64,000 nucleotides of DNA from Patulibacter americanus DSM 16676 (GCF_000420025.1 NZ_ATUD01000001.1:620001-684000), one strand, 5' to 3'; counted from the first letter of the stretch, positions 1-9,121 are shown. The notes: generated from the sequence alone by a model not told the origin. Numbers and translations: made by a program.

Positions 1-150
1 TCCCGTCTGTCCGTCTGCGCGGACGAGCGCTGCGAGGGCCTCGTCCTCGACCTCTCCCGCAACCGCTCGCGCCGGTACTGCTCGACGACGTGCGCGAACC
101 GCAACGCCGTGGCGGCGTACCGCGCGCGGCGGAGCGGCGACGCCTCCTGA
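1..150 (+). CDS. CGNR zinc-finger protein, C-terminal end (partial)
   Basis: The window opens inside this gene. Frame 1 reads 49 residues to a TGA at 148-150. The piece carries the CGNR zinc-finger signature: a first Cys pair (C-A-D-E-R-C), then YCSTTCANRNAVAAYRARR, matching the family pattern Y-C-S-x-x-C-x-N-R with a basic tail. CGNR proteins (formerly DUF1470, ABATE domain plus zinc finger) are probable transcription regulators of actinobacteria, and the finger lies at the extreme C-terminus, as here. The N-terminal ligand domain is outside the window. Confidence 0.85.
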   Translation, partial: SRLSVCADERCEGLVLDLSRNRSRRYCSTTCANRNAVAAYRARRSGDAS

Positions 151-206
151 CGCCGCGGGCCGGCGCGGCGCAGGGAGCGGTCCGGCCCGCCCGCCATGCT
201 GCGGCC

Positions 207-686
207 ATGCGCCGCGTGAATCTGTCCGCCCCTCCGCTCGAGACTGATGCCGAGGACCCCGAGGGCTTTCGGGCCGCGATGTTCCGCTTCGGCGGGCAGC
301 TCGGGGCGGAGCGCACCGGGATGACGCTCTACGAGCTGCCGCCGGGCCAGGCCGTGTGCCCGTACCACTACGAGTACGGCGAGGAGGAATGGGTGCTCGT
401 ACTCGACGGCCACCCCTCGGTCCGCACGCCCGAGGGCACGGAGCGCCTGGACCCGATGGACGTCGTCTTCTTCCCCACGGGCCCGGAGGGCGCGCACCAG
501 GTGCGCAACGACTCCGACGCGCCCGCCCGGGTGCTGATGGTCTCGGAGCTCGTCACGCCGAGCGCGACCGCCTACCCGGACAGCGGCAAGGTGGGCATCA
601 ACCCCGGGGTCCCGGGGGAGGGCGTGATGGTGCACCGCTCCGCGTCCGTGGACTACTACGACGGCGAGCCTGGGGTCGACGCCTAG
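207..686 (+). CDS. Cupin-domain protein
   Basis: A 159-residue single-domain cupin. Cupin motif 1 is seen around residues 50-75 (CPYHYEYGEEEWVLVLDG, with His and two Glu as likely metal ligands). Motif 2 follows as P-x-D-V-V-F-F-P-T-G with a downstream His (GAHQV). Such proteins bind sugars or small acids or act as sensors; no substrate can be read from the sequence. A longer reading frame opens at 90, but the ATG at 207 begins directly before the conserved domain and has a CATGCT hexamer 6 nt upstream, a possible -10 for a leaderless message. It follows the CGNR gene by 56 bases on the same strand. Confidence 0.85.
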   Translation: MRRVNLSAPPLETDAEDPEGFRAAMFRFGGQLGAERTGMTLYELPPGQAVCPYHYEYGEEEWVLVLDGHPSVRTPEGTERLDPMDVVFFPTGPEGAHQVRNDSDAPARVLMVSELVTPSATAYPDSGKVGINPGVPGEGVMVHRSASVDYYDGEPGVDA

Positions 687-758
687 CCCGGCGACCGCGC
701 CAGGACGCGGCACGCTCCCGCGCGGCCGTGGGCCCTGGGCGGCCCGCCCGCCCGCCGC

Positions 759-2144
759 TCAGCCCGCGCCGCAGGGCGTCGGCTTCGCCGCGCCGCCCAG
801 GTCCAGCCCGGCCCACGCGGCCAGGTCACGTGTGTCGTGCTCGGGGACCCACCCGCTCTGCGACGCGCAGTAGGCGTGGTCCGGTCCGCGCTCCACGAGC
901 TGCCGCAGCGCGGCGACGAGGCGGTCGGCGTCCTCGAGGCGCGAGCCGACGCCGAAGCTCGCGCGCAGCGCGCCCTCGGGGCGACCGAAGGCGGCCAGCA
1001 GGGGGTGCGCGCAGAAGCGGCCGTCGCGCACGCCGATGCCGTGCTCGGCGGAGAGGTAGGCACCGACGTGGCCGGGCGCGTAGCCGTCGACCGCGAAGGC
1101 GACCACGCCGATCGCGTCGTCGGCGTCGTCCCAGATCGAAAGGGGGTGGACGCCCGGCAGGTCGGCGATGCCGTCGAGGACCCGCTGACGCAGCGCGCGC
1201 TCGTGGGCGTGGCGCAGGTCGCTCCCGTCCTCGTCGGCCAGCGCGGCGAGCGCCTCGAACGCCGCGGCGATCGCGACGGCGCCGGCGAGGTTGGGCGTCC
1301 CGGCCTCGTGACGCGCCGGACCCGTCGCCCAGTCGACGGAGTCCGTCGTGACCTCGCGGACCGCGCCGCCCCCGGCGAGGTACGGCGGCGCGGCGTCGAG
1401 CCAGTCGCGGCGGCCGACGAGCACGCCGCTGCCGTAGGGCGCGTAGAGCTTGTGGCCCGACAGCGCGACGTAGTCGACGCCGAGGGCGGACAGCGCGATC
1501 GCCCGGTGCGGGGCGAGCTGCGCCGCGTCGACGAACAGCCGGGCGCCGTGGCGGTGCGCGAGGTCCGCGGCGCGCTGCAGCGGCAGGGTCTCCCCCGTCA
1601 CGTTCGACGTGCCCGTGAGCGCCAGGAGCGCGGTCGGCCGGGCGGCCAGGGCGTCCTCGAGGCGCGAGAACGTCTCCTCGATCGTCGCGGCGTGCGCGAC
1701 GCAGCGGTGGCCGCCCGCGGTGCGCTGCCACGGCAGCAGGTTGGCGTGGTGCTCGACGTCGAGCGTGACGACGTCGCCCGCCCCGGCGGGCACGGCGGAG
1801 GCCAGCAGGTTCGTCGCGTCCGTCGTGTTGCGGGTGAAGACGACGAGGTCGTCGGCGCGGGCGCCGACGGCACGAGCGACGCTCGCGCGGGCGGCCTCGT
1901 AGAGCGCGCTGGCGACCTGGGAGGGGACGCCCGCGCCGCGGTGCACGCTGCCCGCGAGCGGCAGCACGTGGTTCACGCGCTCGGCGACGGAGGCCAGCGC
2001 GGGCGCGGTGGCGGCGTAGTCGAGGTTGGCGTAGCGGACGCGGCGGCCGTCCAGCAGCGGCACGTGCAGGTCGCCGCCGAGGACGGCCAGCAGGGGCGCC
2101 TGCGCGCAGGAGGCGTCGCGGACGGGGGTCTCGATGGTGCTCAT
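759..2144 (-). CDS. Class V aminotransferase / cysteine desulfurase-like PLP enzyme
   Basis: A 461-residue fold-type I PLP enzyme of the class V aminotransferase family. The Schiff-base lysine is K232 in SGHKLYAPYG. A cysteine in the desulfurase active-site position (C378, in RDGRFCAHPLL, resembling the SufS RxGHHCAxP loop) suggests sulfur or selenium chemistry rather than simple transamination. DVEHHANLLPWQ (the phosphate/PLP-side His region) and VDAAQLAPH are also typical. The ATG at 2144 was chosen because GGAGA lies just upstream; an in-frame upstream start at 2171 lies only 7 nt past the riboswitch aptamer. The SAM-IV riboswitch immediately upstream ties the gene to methionine/cysteine/SAM economy. 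The exact substrate is not known. SufS, selenocysteine lyase and an epimerase-like role remain possible. Confidence 0.88.
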   Translation of the reverse strand: MSTIETPVRDASCAQAPLLAVLGGDLHVPLLDGRRVRYANLDYAATAPALASVAERVNHVLPLAGSVHRGAGVPSQVASALYEAARASVARAVGARADDLVVFTRNTTDATNLLASAVPAGAGDVVTLDVEHHANLLPWQRTAGGHRCVAHAATIEETFSRLEDALAARPTALLALTGTSNVTGETLPLQRAADLAHRHGARLFVDAAQLAPHRAIALSALGVDYVALSGHKLYAPYGSGVLVGRRDWLDAAPPYLAGGGAVREVTTDSVDWATGPARHEAGTPNLAGAVAIAAAFEALAALADEDGSDLRHAHERALRQRVLDGIADLPGVHPLSIWDDADDAIGVVAFAVDGYAPGHVGAYLSAEHGIGVRDGRFCAHPLLAAFGRPEGALRASFGVGSRLEDADRLVAALRQLVERGPDHAYCASQSGWVPEHDTRDLAAWAGLDLGGAAKPTPCGAG

Positions 2145-2177
2145 GGGGTCTCCGTTGTTCGGGACCCGCATGGGGCA

Positions 2178-2298
2178 GGTCCGCGCTTGCAGGCGCGACC
2201 CACCGTGGGCCGCGCGGCCTGGTCTTCACCCGGGGCACCCCACCGCGGAGGAGGGTTGCCGGCCAGCGAGCCGGGGCTTGTCGCTGGCGCTCTTGACC
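2178..2298 (-). promoter_or_regulatory. SAM-IV riboswitch aptamer
   Basis: Reading the minus strand from 2298, the sequence follows the actinobacterial SAM-IV aptamer closely. It has GGTC at the 5' end of P1, AAGCCCCGGCTCGCTGG, then GCCGGCAACCCTCC, then GCGGTGGGGTGCCCCGGGTG, then GAAGACC closing P1, a variable hairpin, and GCAAGCGCGGACC at the 3' end, which is the pseudoknot-side element of this class. The 3' end lies about 33 nt before the aminotransferase ATG, so ligand binding could gate the ribosome-binding site or the early leader. SAM-IV elements normally repress sulfur-metabolism genes when S-adenosylmethionine is plentiful. Confidence 0.93.
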
Positions 2299-2369
2299 GT
2301 CACCCACCCTATCGGCAGCGGGCGCGAGAAATCAATCCTGATCGGCGATCCGGCTATTGGCTGGACCAC

Positions 2370-3098
2370 TCACTCGAAAGGTGAGCGCTCCGCGAGTGAA
2401 CCGACGTACGCGTCGCGGCGCTCCACCGTTCGGCCGGGGTCGCGGCGCCGGAGCGCCCGCGTGAAGAGCCATCGCCGGATCAAGATGGCGGCGGGTTTCG
2501 CCACCTGGTGGGGCTTTGTGGACTTGATCTCCCATGTTCCTCGGAGCTCGTACTCGCCCGCACCCAAAGCGGCCAGCAGGAGCGATGGCTGAGATGCCTT
2601 GGCCTGACCCCAGCGACCTTCTGCATTCGCGCCCGTCTTCCAGCCGGTTCGACGCATCGTCTTCTCGAAAGCGGAGAAGACAACCTCAGGATCGGCGGCC
2701 GTTTCGATCCATAGCGATTGCGTCGCTCGTCTGCCGGCCGTGTTCCGCAGCACGAGAACGCCTACGAGAAGAGCGGCGATTGCGATCGCGCCCGGCACGA
2801 GCCACCATGGCCGACCCCCGGGGATGGATGCAGATACGCGTACCCGCCCCTTCGACGTCCGGACAACATGAGTGTGGCGCCCCTCGCCGAGTCGGGCCTC
2901 CGCCGTCCGATACCACCGGCGCGCCACCCGCAACGCCCGCTTGCACGTGACGGTGCCGCTGGTGGCGACGACGAGCCGAACTCCCCCGATCTGCACCGTT
3001 GGGCACCTCCGACCCTTCGCCTCGGATGGTGTTGGGTGGACCCCCCAAGCCAGGCCGAGGATGAACAACAGGGCAATCGCACACAGACGCACGTCCAT
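2370..3098 (-). CDS. Secreted/membrane-anchored protein of unknown function
   Basis: A 242-residue protein I do not recognise. It begins with a signal peptide (CAIALLFILGLAWG). A short extracytoplasmic domain follows with two cysteines (RRCPTVQIGG and SGTVTCKRALRVARRW), a pattern common in secreted Solirubrobacterales proteins. A transmembrane helix lies near residues 100-120 (LVPGAIAIAALLVGVLVL), then a cytoplasmic-side domain (SLWIETAADPEVVFSAFEK). Codon use is visibly less GC-biased than in its neighbours, so it may be a later arrival. The ATG at 3098 is preferred; an in-frame TTG at 3107 is possible. Neither has a strong Shine-Dalgarno sequence. Confidence 0.6.
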   Translation of the reverse strand: MDVRLCAIALLFILGLAWGVHPTPSEAKGRRCPTVQIGGVRLVVATSGTVTCKRALRVARRWYRTAEARLGEGRHTHVVRTSKGRVRVSASIPGGRPWWLVPGAIAIAALLVGVLVLRNTAGRRATQSLWIETAADPEVVFSAFEKTMRRTGWKTGANAEGRWGQAKASQPSLLLAALGAGEYELRGTWEIKSTKPHQVAKPAAILIRRWLFTRALRRRDPGRTVERRDAYVGSLAERSPFE

Positions 3099-3243
3099 AC
3101 CGTACAAGGCGTCCGTGCCGAGCCCCCGGATGAGCGCAGTTCCACCCTCGAAACGGGACCAACCGACGGTACGCCGCGCGCCCTCGGCCCCTCGCCAGCA
3201 ATCCGTCGTCTCGGTCCCTCGCCGAGACGACGGATACCGTTCC

Positions 3244-6200
3244 CTAGAGCTGCCCGACCTTGAGCTTCACCCCCTGCTTCTTCACCTGGCGCATGAGCCG
3301 GTCGACCCAGTCGTGGCGGTCGTGGAAGTCGTCACCGCGCGCGTTCTTGATCGTGAACGTGACGAGCTTGTTCTTCTTGCCCGTCTGCTTGTAGGAGACC
3401 TTGGAGCGGAGGCTCTTGGGGAGCTTCGCCGCCTTCACGGCCTTCTTCAGCTTCGCGAGGTACTTCGGCGCGACGACGAGCTGGAAGTCGCGCGTCACGT
3501 CGTGCTGCTTCTTGCCACGGGACTGCTTCGGCTTCGGCAGTGCCGACTTCGGCACGTTCGGGGCCGCGGCCTGGACCGCCTGCTGCGTGACCGCGGCGGG
3601 CGCATCCTGCACCTCGGCCGCCGTGACCCGGCCGGCCGTCGCCGGCTCGGCCGGGAGCTCGGCCAGCGCCGACGGCGGGTAGAGCGCCGCGTTCAGCGCG
3701 AGCCGCTCGTCCTGGTCCTTCCAGGCCCGGAAGAACGGGTTGAACCCGAACACCGTGGAGTGGCCGGAGCCCAGCGTCGAGCTGACGACGGCGGGACGGC
3801 CGTCGAGCAGGCCTGGGCCCGTCGCGTTCACGGAGAGGCCGTACTTCTGGCCCTTCAGCGAGGCGTCGGAGTTGAGGTCGGTCGCGTAGGACACGGCCGC
3901 CTTCGACGCCGGGATGGTGCCGCCACTCGGCGTGGTGCCGCCGCCCGCGAGGGTCGCCGGGTCGAACAGCGGATCGCTGCTGGAGGAGCGGTAGATCCAC
4001 CCGCCCTGGTCGAAGCCCCACGCCACCGGGTCGGTGGTGTCGAACGTGGCGTCGTACGTCGAGCCCGGCGTGCGCATCGTCGACGGGAGCGGGTTCGTGG
4101 CCAGCGACGTCAGGCCGGCGTTGCGCCCCGTGGTCGCCCCCGCCGCGCCGTAGCCGACGTAGTTGCCGCCGTCCGCGACGAACTGGCTGATGGCCTCGGC
4201 CGCGGGGCCGGAGATCGTCTGGCCCGCGTTGATGACCGCGGTGAAGCCCTGCGAGCGCAGCGCGCCGGCGGCGATCTCCGTCGACTTGATCGGGACGACC
4301 GTCGTCGCCGGCAGGTCGTCCTTCACCCGCAGGGTGAACAGCGCCTCGCAGAACGCCGACGAGCCCGCCTGGTTCGTCGTGGCGCAGTGCCCGTCGAGCG
4401 ACGGGTTGCCGGTGTTGCCCCGGTAGAGCGGGTTCGGCGGGATGTCGGCGCCGCCGGTGTAGAGCCCGATCTTCGGGGCCGTCAACGGCTTGGACGCCAC
4501 CGGGCGGTACGCGAGCGCCTGGACCGGGGTCTGCCGCTTCTTCGCCAGCGCGTTCAGGTCGACGCCCTTCGCCTGCAGCGACGCACCGTCGACGAGCGCC
4601 GCGCCCGTCTCGTAGTGCGTGCCGCCCGCGTCGAACGCGGAGGTGCCGCGCGAGACCGCGACGCCCTTGTCGAGCAGGTCGACGGTCAGCGCGAGCGCCT
4701 TGGCCGAGTCCGCGTCGAAGGCGTAGACCTTCGCGCCCGCCGCCGGGGCGCCGCCGAAGTCGGGCGTGCCGACCTGCGTCATGTCCGTCGGGACGGACGC
4801 CTGGTCCACGAGGAACCCGGAGCCCGCGAGACCGCGCTGCATGCCGTAGGACCAGGTCACGATGTCGTAGTAGAAGGGGTACGGGATGAACGGGTTCTCG
4901 CCCATCACGGCCTGGATCCAGTGCTTCATGCCCTGGGCCATCGGGATGTAGAGCGTGCCCGCCGGCAGGGTCGCGCTCCCTGCGTCCTTGCCGTACTCCT
5001 TGACGCCGCTGAGCGCCGTGTCCTTGTTGAGCCGGAAGACCTTGACGCCGACCTGCTGCATCTCGGTCAGGAGCTTCGCCACGTCACCGGCGTGCTCGCC
5101 GGGACGGAAGAAGTAGCCGCAGACGCGCTTGTCGGCCGGGATCGGCGTCAGCTCGTCGTGCAGCGGCGAGACGAGCTTGTTCGGCTGCAGCTCGCAGTTC
5201 TGGCCCTGTCGGACCGCGTCCTGCCACTGCTGCACCCACGCGCGGGTCGTGGAGATCTTGTCGTTGGCGATCGTGTTGATCGTCGTGTCGATCGCGAGGT
5301 AGTGGTCGTAGACCTGCTTGGAGTAGACCTCGGCGTTTCCCTTCTCGTAGGTCATGCCGGCCGCGCCCATGATCAGGGAGGGGACGGTGTCGCCGTACTC
5401 CGGCGAGAACATGTCGTACTGGCTGTAGTTCGCGTAGAGCGTCGAGGTGTCGTTGAACGCGCGCTGCAGCGACGGGCCGATCTTGTTCTGGATCGTGTCG
5501 AGCGAGAACTGCGAGATCTCGTGGTGGACCGGGTCCTCGTTCGGCGGGAAGAAGTACGACGAGCCGCCCTGCTGGTGGGCGTCGATGAAGTACAGCGCCG
5601 GGTACTCGTTCATCTTCGGGATGAACGCGCCGTTCTCGATGTAGTTCCGGGTGCCGAAGTCGCGGTTGGGGTCGAACGCGTAGGCCGTGGTGCGCGCGAC
5701 CGCGTCGCGGCCGTCGGGGTTGCGGACGAGCTGGAGGAACAGGTCCATGTTCACCAGCCGCTTCACGTTGCCGCAGTCCGTGCGGGCCGCGAGCTCGTAG
5801 AGCTGGCGGGCGATGGACTCGCCGGCTGCGGACTCGTTGCCGTGCGGGGTGGCGGTGATCCAGCCGAAGGCCGGGCGCGTGATGGCGCCCTCGAGGCCCT
5901 CCTCCTCCGGGATGTCGCCCGCGCGCACGCCACGCCAGAAGGCTGCGTCTCCGCTGGGCCCGTCGAGGTTGCCGATGTTGATCGGCGTGCCGACGACGTA
6001 GAACGCGATGTCCTTGCCGAGCGAGCTCTTGCCGATCGGCTTCTTCACCACGCGCACCCGCGGGCTCGCCGCGGTCGCGCTCACGATGTAGTCCGCGTAC
6101 TCGAGCAGGATGTCGCTCTTGTTGCGGCCGATGGGGTTGGCCGGGTCAGGCCCGACGCCGCCGGGGGTCGGGCCGCCGCCGGGCTGCCCGATCCCCTGGC

Positions 6201-6402
6201 CGAGCTTGCGCACGGCCTCCGGGTTGTGGTTGTCGGCGTAGTACTGGTCCCACGACTTGATGCCGGGGTCGTAGGTGACGCCGGCCGGGCAGCTCGGCGT
6301 CGTCTCGGCCGCAACGGACGTCGCGGGCAGCGCGGCCGCCCCCAGCACGGCGGTGGCGGCGAGCGCGAGGAGTCCCCGCGCGGCCTGGATGCGACGGGAC
6401 AT
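3244..6402 (-). CDS. Secreted M14-family zinc carboxypeptidase, large
   Basis: A 1052-residue exported protein with a signal peptide (LLALAATAVLGAAALPATSVAA). The M14 catalytic zinc site is present: H187 and E190 in PHGNES, and H276 in FIDAHQQG. NPDGRD and DPNRDFG lie between them, as in substrate-binding Arg/Asn loops. A Glu in MTYEKGN (about residue 350) is a candidate catalytic base. The catalytic region is followed by roughly 600 residues of non-catalytic domains, including a gatase-like/beta region, and a very basic C-terminus. M14 enzymes trim C-terminal residues from peptides outside the cell. The start overlaps the upstream beta-helix gene by one base (TGATG), with GGAGG 8-12 nt upstream, so the two form an operon. 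Confidence 0.9.
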   Translation of the reverse strand: MSRRIQAARGLLALAATAVLGAAALPATSVAAETTPSCPAGVTYDPGIKSWDQYYADNHNPEAVRKLGQGIGQPGGGPTPGGVGPDPANPIGRNKSDILLEYADYIVSATAASPRVRVVKKPIGKSSLGKDIAFYVVGTPINIGNLDGPSGDAAFWRGVRAGDIPEEEGLEGAITRPAFGWITATPHGNESAAGESIARQLYELAARTDCGNVKRLVNMDLFLQLVRNPDGRDAVARTTAYAFDPNRDFGTRNYIENGAFIPKMNEYPALYFIDAHQQGGSSYFFPPNEDPVHHEISQFSLDTIQNKIGPSLQRAFNDTSTLYANYSQYDMFSPEYGDTVPSLIMGAAGMTYEKGNAEVYSKQVYDHYLAIDTTINTIANDKISTTRAWVQQWQDAVRQGQNCELQPNKLVSPLHDELTPIPADKRVCGYFFRPGEHAGDVAKLLTEMQQVGVKVFRLNKDTALSGVKEYGKDAGSATLPAGTLYIPMAQGMKHWIQAVMGENPFIPYPFYYDIVTWSYGMQRGLAGSGFLVDQASVPTDMTQVGTPDFGGAPAAGAKVYAFDADSAKALALTVDLLDKGVAVSRGTSAFDAGGTHYETGAALVDGASLQAKGVDLNALAKKRQTPVQALAYRPVASKPLTAPKIGLYTGGADIPPNPLYRGNTGNPSLDGHCATTNQAGSSAFCEALFTLRVKDDLPATTVVPIKSTEIAAGALRSQGFTAVINAGQTISGPAAEAISQFVADGGNYVGYGAAGATTGRNAGLTSLATNPLPSTMRTPGSTYDATFDTTDPVAWGFDQGGWIYRSSSSDPLFDPATLAGGGTTPSGGTIPASKAAVSYATDLNSDASLKGQKYGLSVNATGPGLLDGRPAVVSSTLGSGHSTVFGFNPFFRAWKDQDERLALNAALYPPSALAELPAEPATAGRVTAAEVQDAPAAVTQQAVQAAAPNVPKSALPKPKQSRGKKQHDVTRDFQLVVAPKYLAKLKKAVKAAKLPKSLRSKVSYKQTGKKNKLVTFTIKNARGDDFHDRHDWVDRLMRQVKKQGVKLKVGQL

Positions 6403-8750
6403 CAGGAGAACCTCCGGGAGCTGGATGCGGTCTTCAGCACGGCCGTGCCGCCGAAGCGGGCGCCGGCCGTGAACCGCTGCTTCGACCGCGAGGCGGTGAC
6501 GGAGCGGGAGAACGTGCAGGCCTTCGAGACCTTGACCTGCTGGTTGAGGAGCGCCCGGCCGGAACGCTTGATGGTCACCGTGACGGTGCCACGGCAGCCC
6601 TGGGCCTTCGTGACGCCGGCCGGCAGCACGAGCGTGCCGCGGACCGTGCGCCGGACCTTGCCGCCCTTGACCGCCTTCCTCGCGACCGTGAGGCGGACCT
6701 TGGCCGCGAACTTCGCGACCGTGACCCTCGTGGACGCGACGGCCGTGGAGCCGTTCTGGTCGACGAGGGTCGCCGTGAGGGCCTGAGCGCCGACGTCGGC
6801 GCCGGTGGCCTTCACCGTGCAGACGAACGGTGCCTTCAGGTCGGCGCAGACGAGACGGTCGCCGAGGCGGACCTCGACGCGCCGCACGCCGGCGGGCGCA
6901 TTGACGGCCAGGCGCACGGTGGCGGAGCCCTTGATCGTCACGGGCTTGGAGCTGAACGCGATCGTCGGCGCGACCGGAACCGGCGTGGTCGGGGGCGTCG
7001 GCGTGGTCGGGGTCGTCGGCGGCGCGCAGGCGACCGTCACGACGACCGCGTCGCTACGGGTGCTCTGGCCGAGCGAGTCGGTGGCGAGCGCCGAGAAGCT
7101 GCGCGTGCTGCCGCACTCGGCCGTGGCCGGGATCGCGACGGACTGCGCGTAGGCGGGCTTGGCGACGTCACCGAGGACGGTGCCGCCGTCGGAGAACCGC
7201 ACGCGCTTGATGCCGAAGTCGTCCATGGCGGTGGCCGTCAGCTCGACGGTCCCGCCCGGGGCGACGGTCGACGAGCCGGCGGCGATCGTCACACCGGTCG
7301 GCGCCGCGTCGTCGATCGGCATGCCCGCGTCCGCGACGGCGAACTGGCCGCTGTCGGGATCGGACTGCACGCCGTTGCGGTACGGGAAGAAGTCGACGGC
7401 CGAGGAGGTCGTGCCCGCGCCGTCGGCGACGGCCGTGCCGTTGACCGGGTTCTCCGGCCAGATCGGGTTGTTCGTCGGCGAGACGAGCGGGCCCGGGTTG
7501 GCGTTGAGGTCGGACGGCGTCGCGATGCGCAGCCCCCACCAGTTGTTCTCGGCGCGGAAGACGTTGCCGACGCCCGTGTTGGCCGTCGTCCCGTCCGCGG
7601 CGACGTTGATCGCGCCGTAGGCGTTGTCGACGACGTTCGACCGGGTCAGCGACGTGTTGTACGTGCGCTCCAGGCCACTGGAGACCGGCGCCGTGGTCAT
7701 GTACGCCCCGACGAGGCGGATGCCCGCACCGAGGGGGAGGTTCTGGTTGTTGGTGCCCGGCGTGGGCGATGCCCCGAGCGTCTCGCGCGTCGGGGCGCCG
7801 GTCCCGTTGACGAGGTTCTGCGAGATCTGGGAGTCCGCGATCTGGGCGCGGGCGCCGGCGGTCACGCGGATGCCGTCCTGACCGAACAGCGGCCCCGTCG
7901 TGACCGGCCCGACGACGGCGGCGGAGCAGTTGCCCGTGGCCGCGAAGTCGGCGCACTGCGTGCGGCCGACGACCTGCGAGGCGCTGATCTGGCCGCGGTT
8001 GATCGTGCCCGACGGCGTGAGCGGCGGGGCGTCGTTCGTCGCCCCGTCGATGAGGATGCCGTAGCGGTTGTACTTGTCGACGCGGGTGAGCTCGATCGCC
8101 AGGGTGCGCGTGCCGTCGCCCGGAGCGGTGCGCGCCGCCGAGGTCTGGACGATGCCCACGCCGGGCTGCGTGCCGCGGTAGCCGCCGGGCAGATCGAACG
8201 CCGACGCGCCCTCGGAGGTCACGGTGTTCGTCACGCGGCTGCGGGTGATGGAGCCCTTGCCGTCGAGGTAGACGATGCCGGCCTCGACCGCGACGGGCTT
8301 ACGCTCCGGCGTGAAGCCGTCGACCGTGACGCCGCTGATGTCGACCGTGATCGGCCGGGTCGGCCCGCCGACGACCGCGACGATGTCGCCGACGCCGTTG
8401 CGCAGGTCGGGCGTGGCCTCCATGATCCGGCCGCCCACGGGCGACGAGGCCCTCGGCGAGATCGACACGAGGTCGGCCCCGGCGCCCTTCAGCGTCAGGC
8501 TCTTCGTGATCGTCAGCGCGTTCGTGCCGACCTGGCCCGTCCCCTCGGCGTAGGCGCCCGCGCAGACGGTGACCGTGTCGCCGGGGGCCGCGGCGTCGAC
8601 CGCGGCCTGGATGGACGTGTAGGGGGCGGCGGGGCAGTCCGCGCCGTCGTCGTCGACCGCGAGCGTCGCCGCTCCCGCCGACGCCGTGAAGGCGAGGCTC
8701 CCCATGACCGCCACCAGTGCGACGCTGGGCCGCACGACGTGATTGCTCAA
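6402..8750 (-). CDS. Secreted right-handed beta-helix protein with Ig-like C-terminal modules
   Basis: A 782-residue secreted protein. Its signal peptide (SVALVAVMGSLAFTASAGA) leads into YTSIQAAVDAAAPGDTVTVC, the classic opening of right-handed parallel beta-helix (pectate-lyase-like) repeats, which run to about residue 450. The rest holds Ig-like/chitobiase-type modules with a cysteine-bearing motif, a Thr/Pro linker (TPTTPTPPTTP) and a basic beta-rich tail. It probably binds or cleaves a polysaccharide, but I cannot identify catalytic residues. The start is TTG (TTG-AGC-AAT) with AGGA about 8 nt upstream. It is cotranscribed with the M14 peptidase. Confidence 0.85.
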   Translation of the reverse strand: MSNHVVRPSVALVAVMGSLAFTASAGAATLAVDDDGADCPAAPYTSIQAAVDAAAPGDTVTVCAGAYAEGTGQVGTNALTITKSLTLKGAGADLVSISPRASSPVGGRIMEATPDLRNGVGDIVAVVGGPTRPITVDISGVTVDGFTPERKPVAVEAGIVYLDGKGSITRSRVTNTVTSEGASAFDLPGGYRGTQPGVGIVQTSAARTAPGDGTRTLAIELTRVDKYNRYGILIDGATNDAPPLTPSGTINRGQISASQVVGRTQCADFAATGNCSAAVVGPVTTGPLFGQDGIRVTAGARAQIADSQISQNLVNGTGAPTRETLGASPTPGTNNQNLPLGAGIRLVGAYMTTAPVSSGLERTYNTSLTRSNVVDNAYGAINVAADGTTANTGVGNVFRAENNWWGLRIATPSDLNANPGPLVSPTNNPIWPENPVNGTAVADGAGTTSSAVDFFPYRNGVQSDPDSGQFAVADAGMPIDDAAPTGVTIAAGSSTVAPGGTVELTATAMDDFGIKRVRFSDGGTVLGDVAKPAYAQSVAIPATAECGSTRSFSALATDSLGQSTRSDAVVVTVACAPPTTPTTPTPPTTPVPVAPTIAFSSKPVTIKGSATVRLAVNAPAGVRRVEVRLGDRLVCADLKAPFVCTVKATGADVGAQALTATLVDQNGSTAVASTRVTVAKFAAKVRLTVARKAVKGGKVRRTVRGTLVLPAGVTKAQGCRGTVTVTIKRSGRALLNQQVKVSKACTFSRSVTASRSKQRFTAGARFGGTAVLKTASSSRRFS

Positions 8751-8870
8751 GGCGTGTTCCTGTCGAAGGACTTCGAGATGCCCGCACGAGCCGTGGCCCC
8801 CACGTCGGAGCCGCCGGGTCGCCCGGGGTGCTGCGGGTGCGTCGCGGGCAACGTGATCCGGCGCACAGCG

Positions 8871-8899
8871 AACCTAAACCGCAGATGAGCGCCCGTCCA
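8871..8899 (-). promoter_or_regulatory. Candidate promoter for the beta-helix/M14 operon
   Basis: On the minus strand, TGGACG (8899-8894) and TAGGTT (8876-8871) are separated by exactly 17 nt and point towards the TTG start at 8750. The match to -35/-10 consensus is moderate and the leader would be about 115 nt. Confidence 0.4.
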
Positions 8900-9092
8900 C
8901 CCCCCGGCCGTACAAGCCTTGCGGGTCCCCGAAGACCGTCTGTACAACCAGCCCTTCGGTGTACGCCGTCCGGGGCACCTGGGGGCGTCCCGCGTGCCCC
9001 GCGAGACGCCGCCGCGCGCGGGGGACCGCTCCCGGGTGCGACGGCCGGTGGACGGCCGCGGACCGCGTCCCCGACGCCGCCCGACCCGGGGG

Positions 9093-9121
9093 TTGTCGGG
9101 GCCCCGGGGCGGGAGTATCTT
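9093..9121 (+). promoter_or_regulatory. Sigma-70-type promoter for the gene at 9188
   Basis: TTGTCG at 9093-9098 and TATCTT at 9116-9121 are 17 nt apart. Transcription would begin near 9128, giving a leader of about 60 nt that contains the AAGGAG ribosome-binding site before the ATG at 9188. Confidence 0.65.

Noticed and set aside
2872..6786. Very long plus-strand open frame (over 1300 codons)
   Set aside because: It lies opposite the M14 and beta-helix genes, is rich in Arg/Val/Asp from GC-biased complement, and has no motif. It is a shadow of the real genes.
8921..8968. Three GTAC-centred repeats considered as a CRISPR-like or phage array
   Set aside because: The units are short, unevenly spaced and not identical. 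At most they are a regulator's sites.
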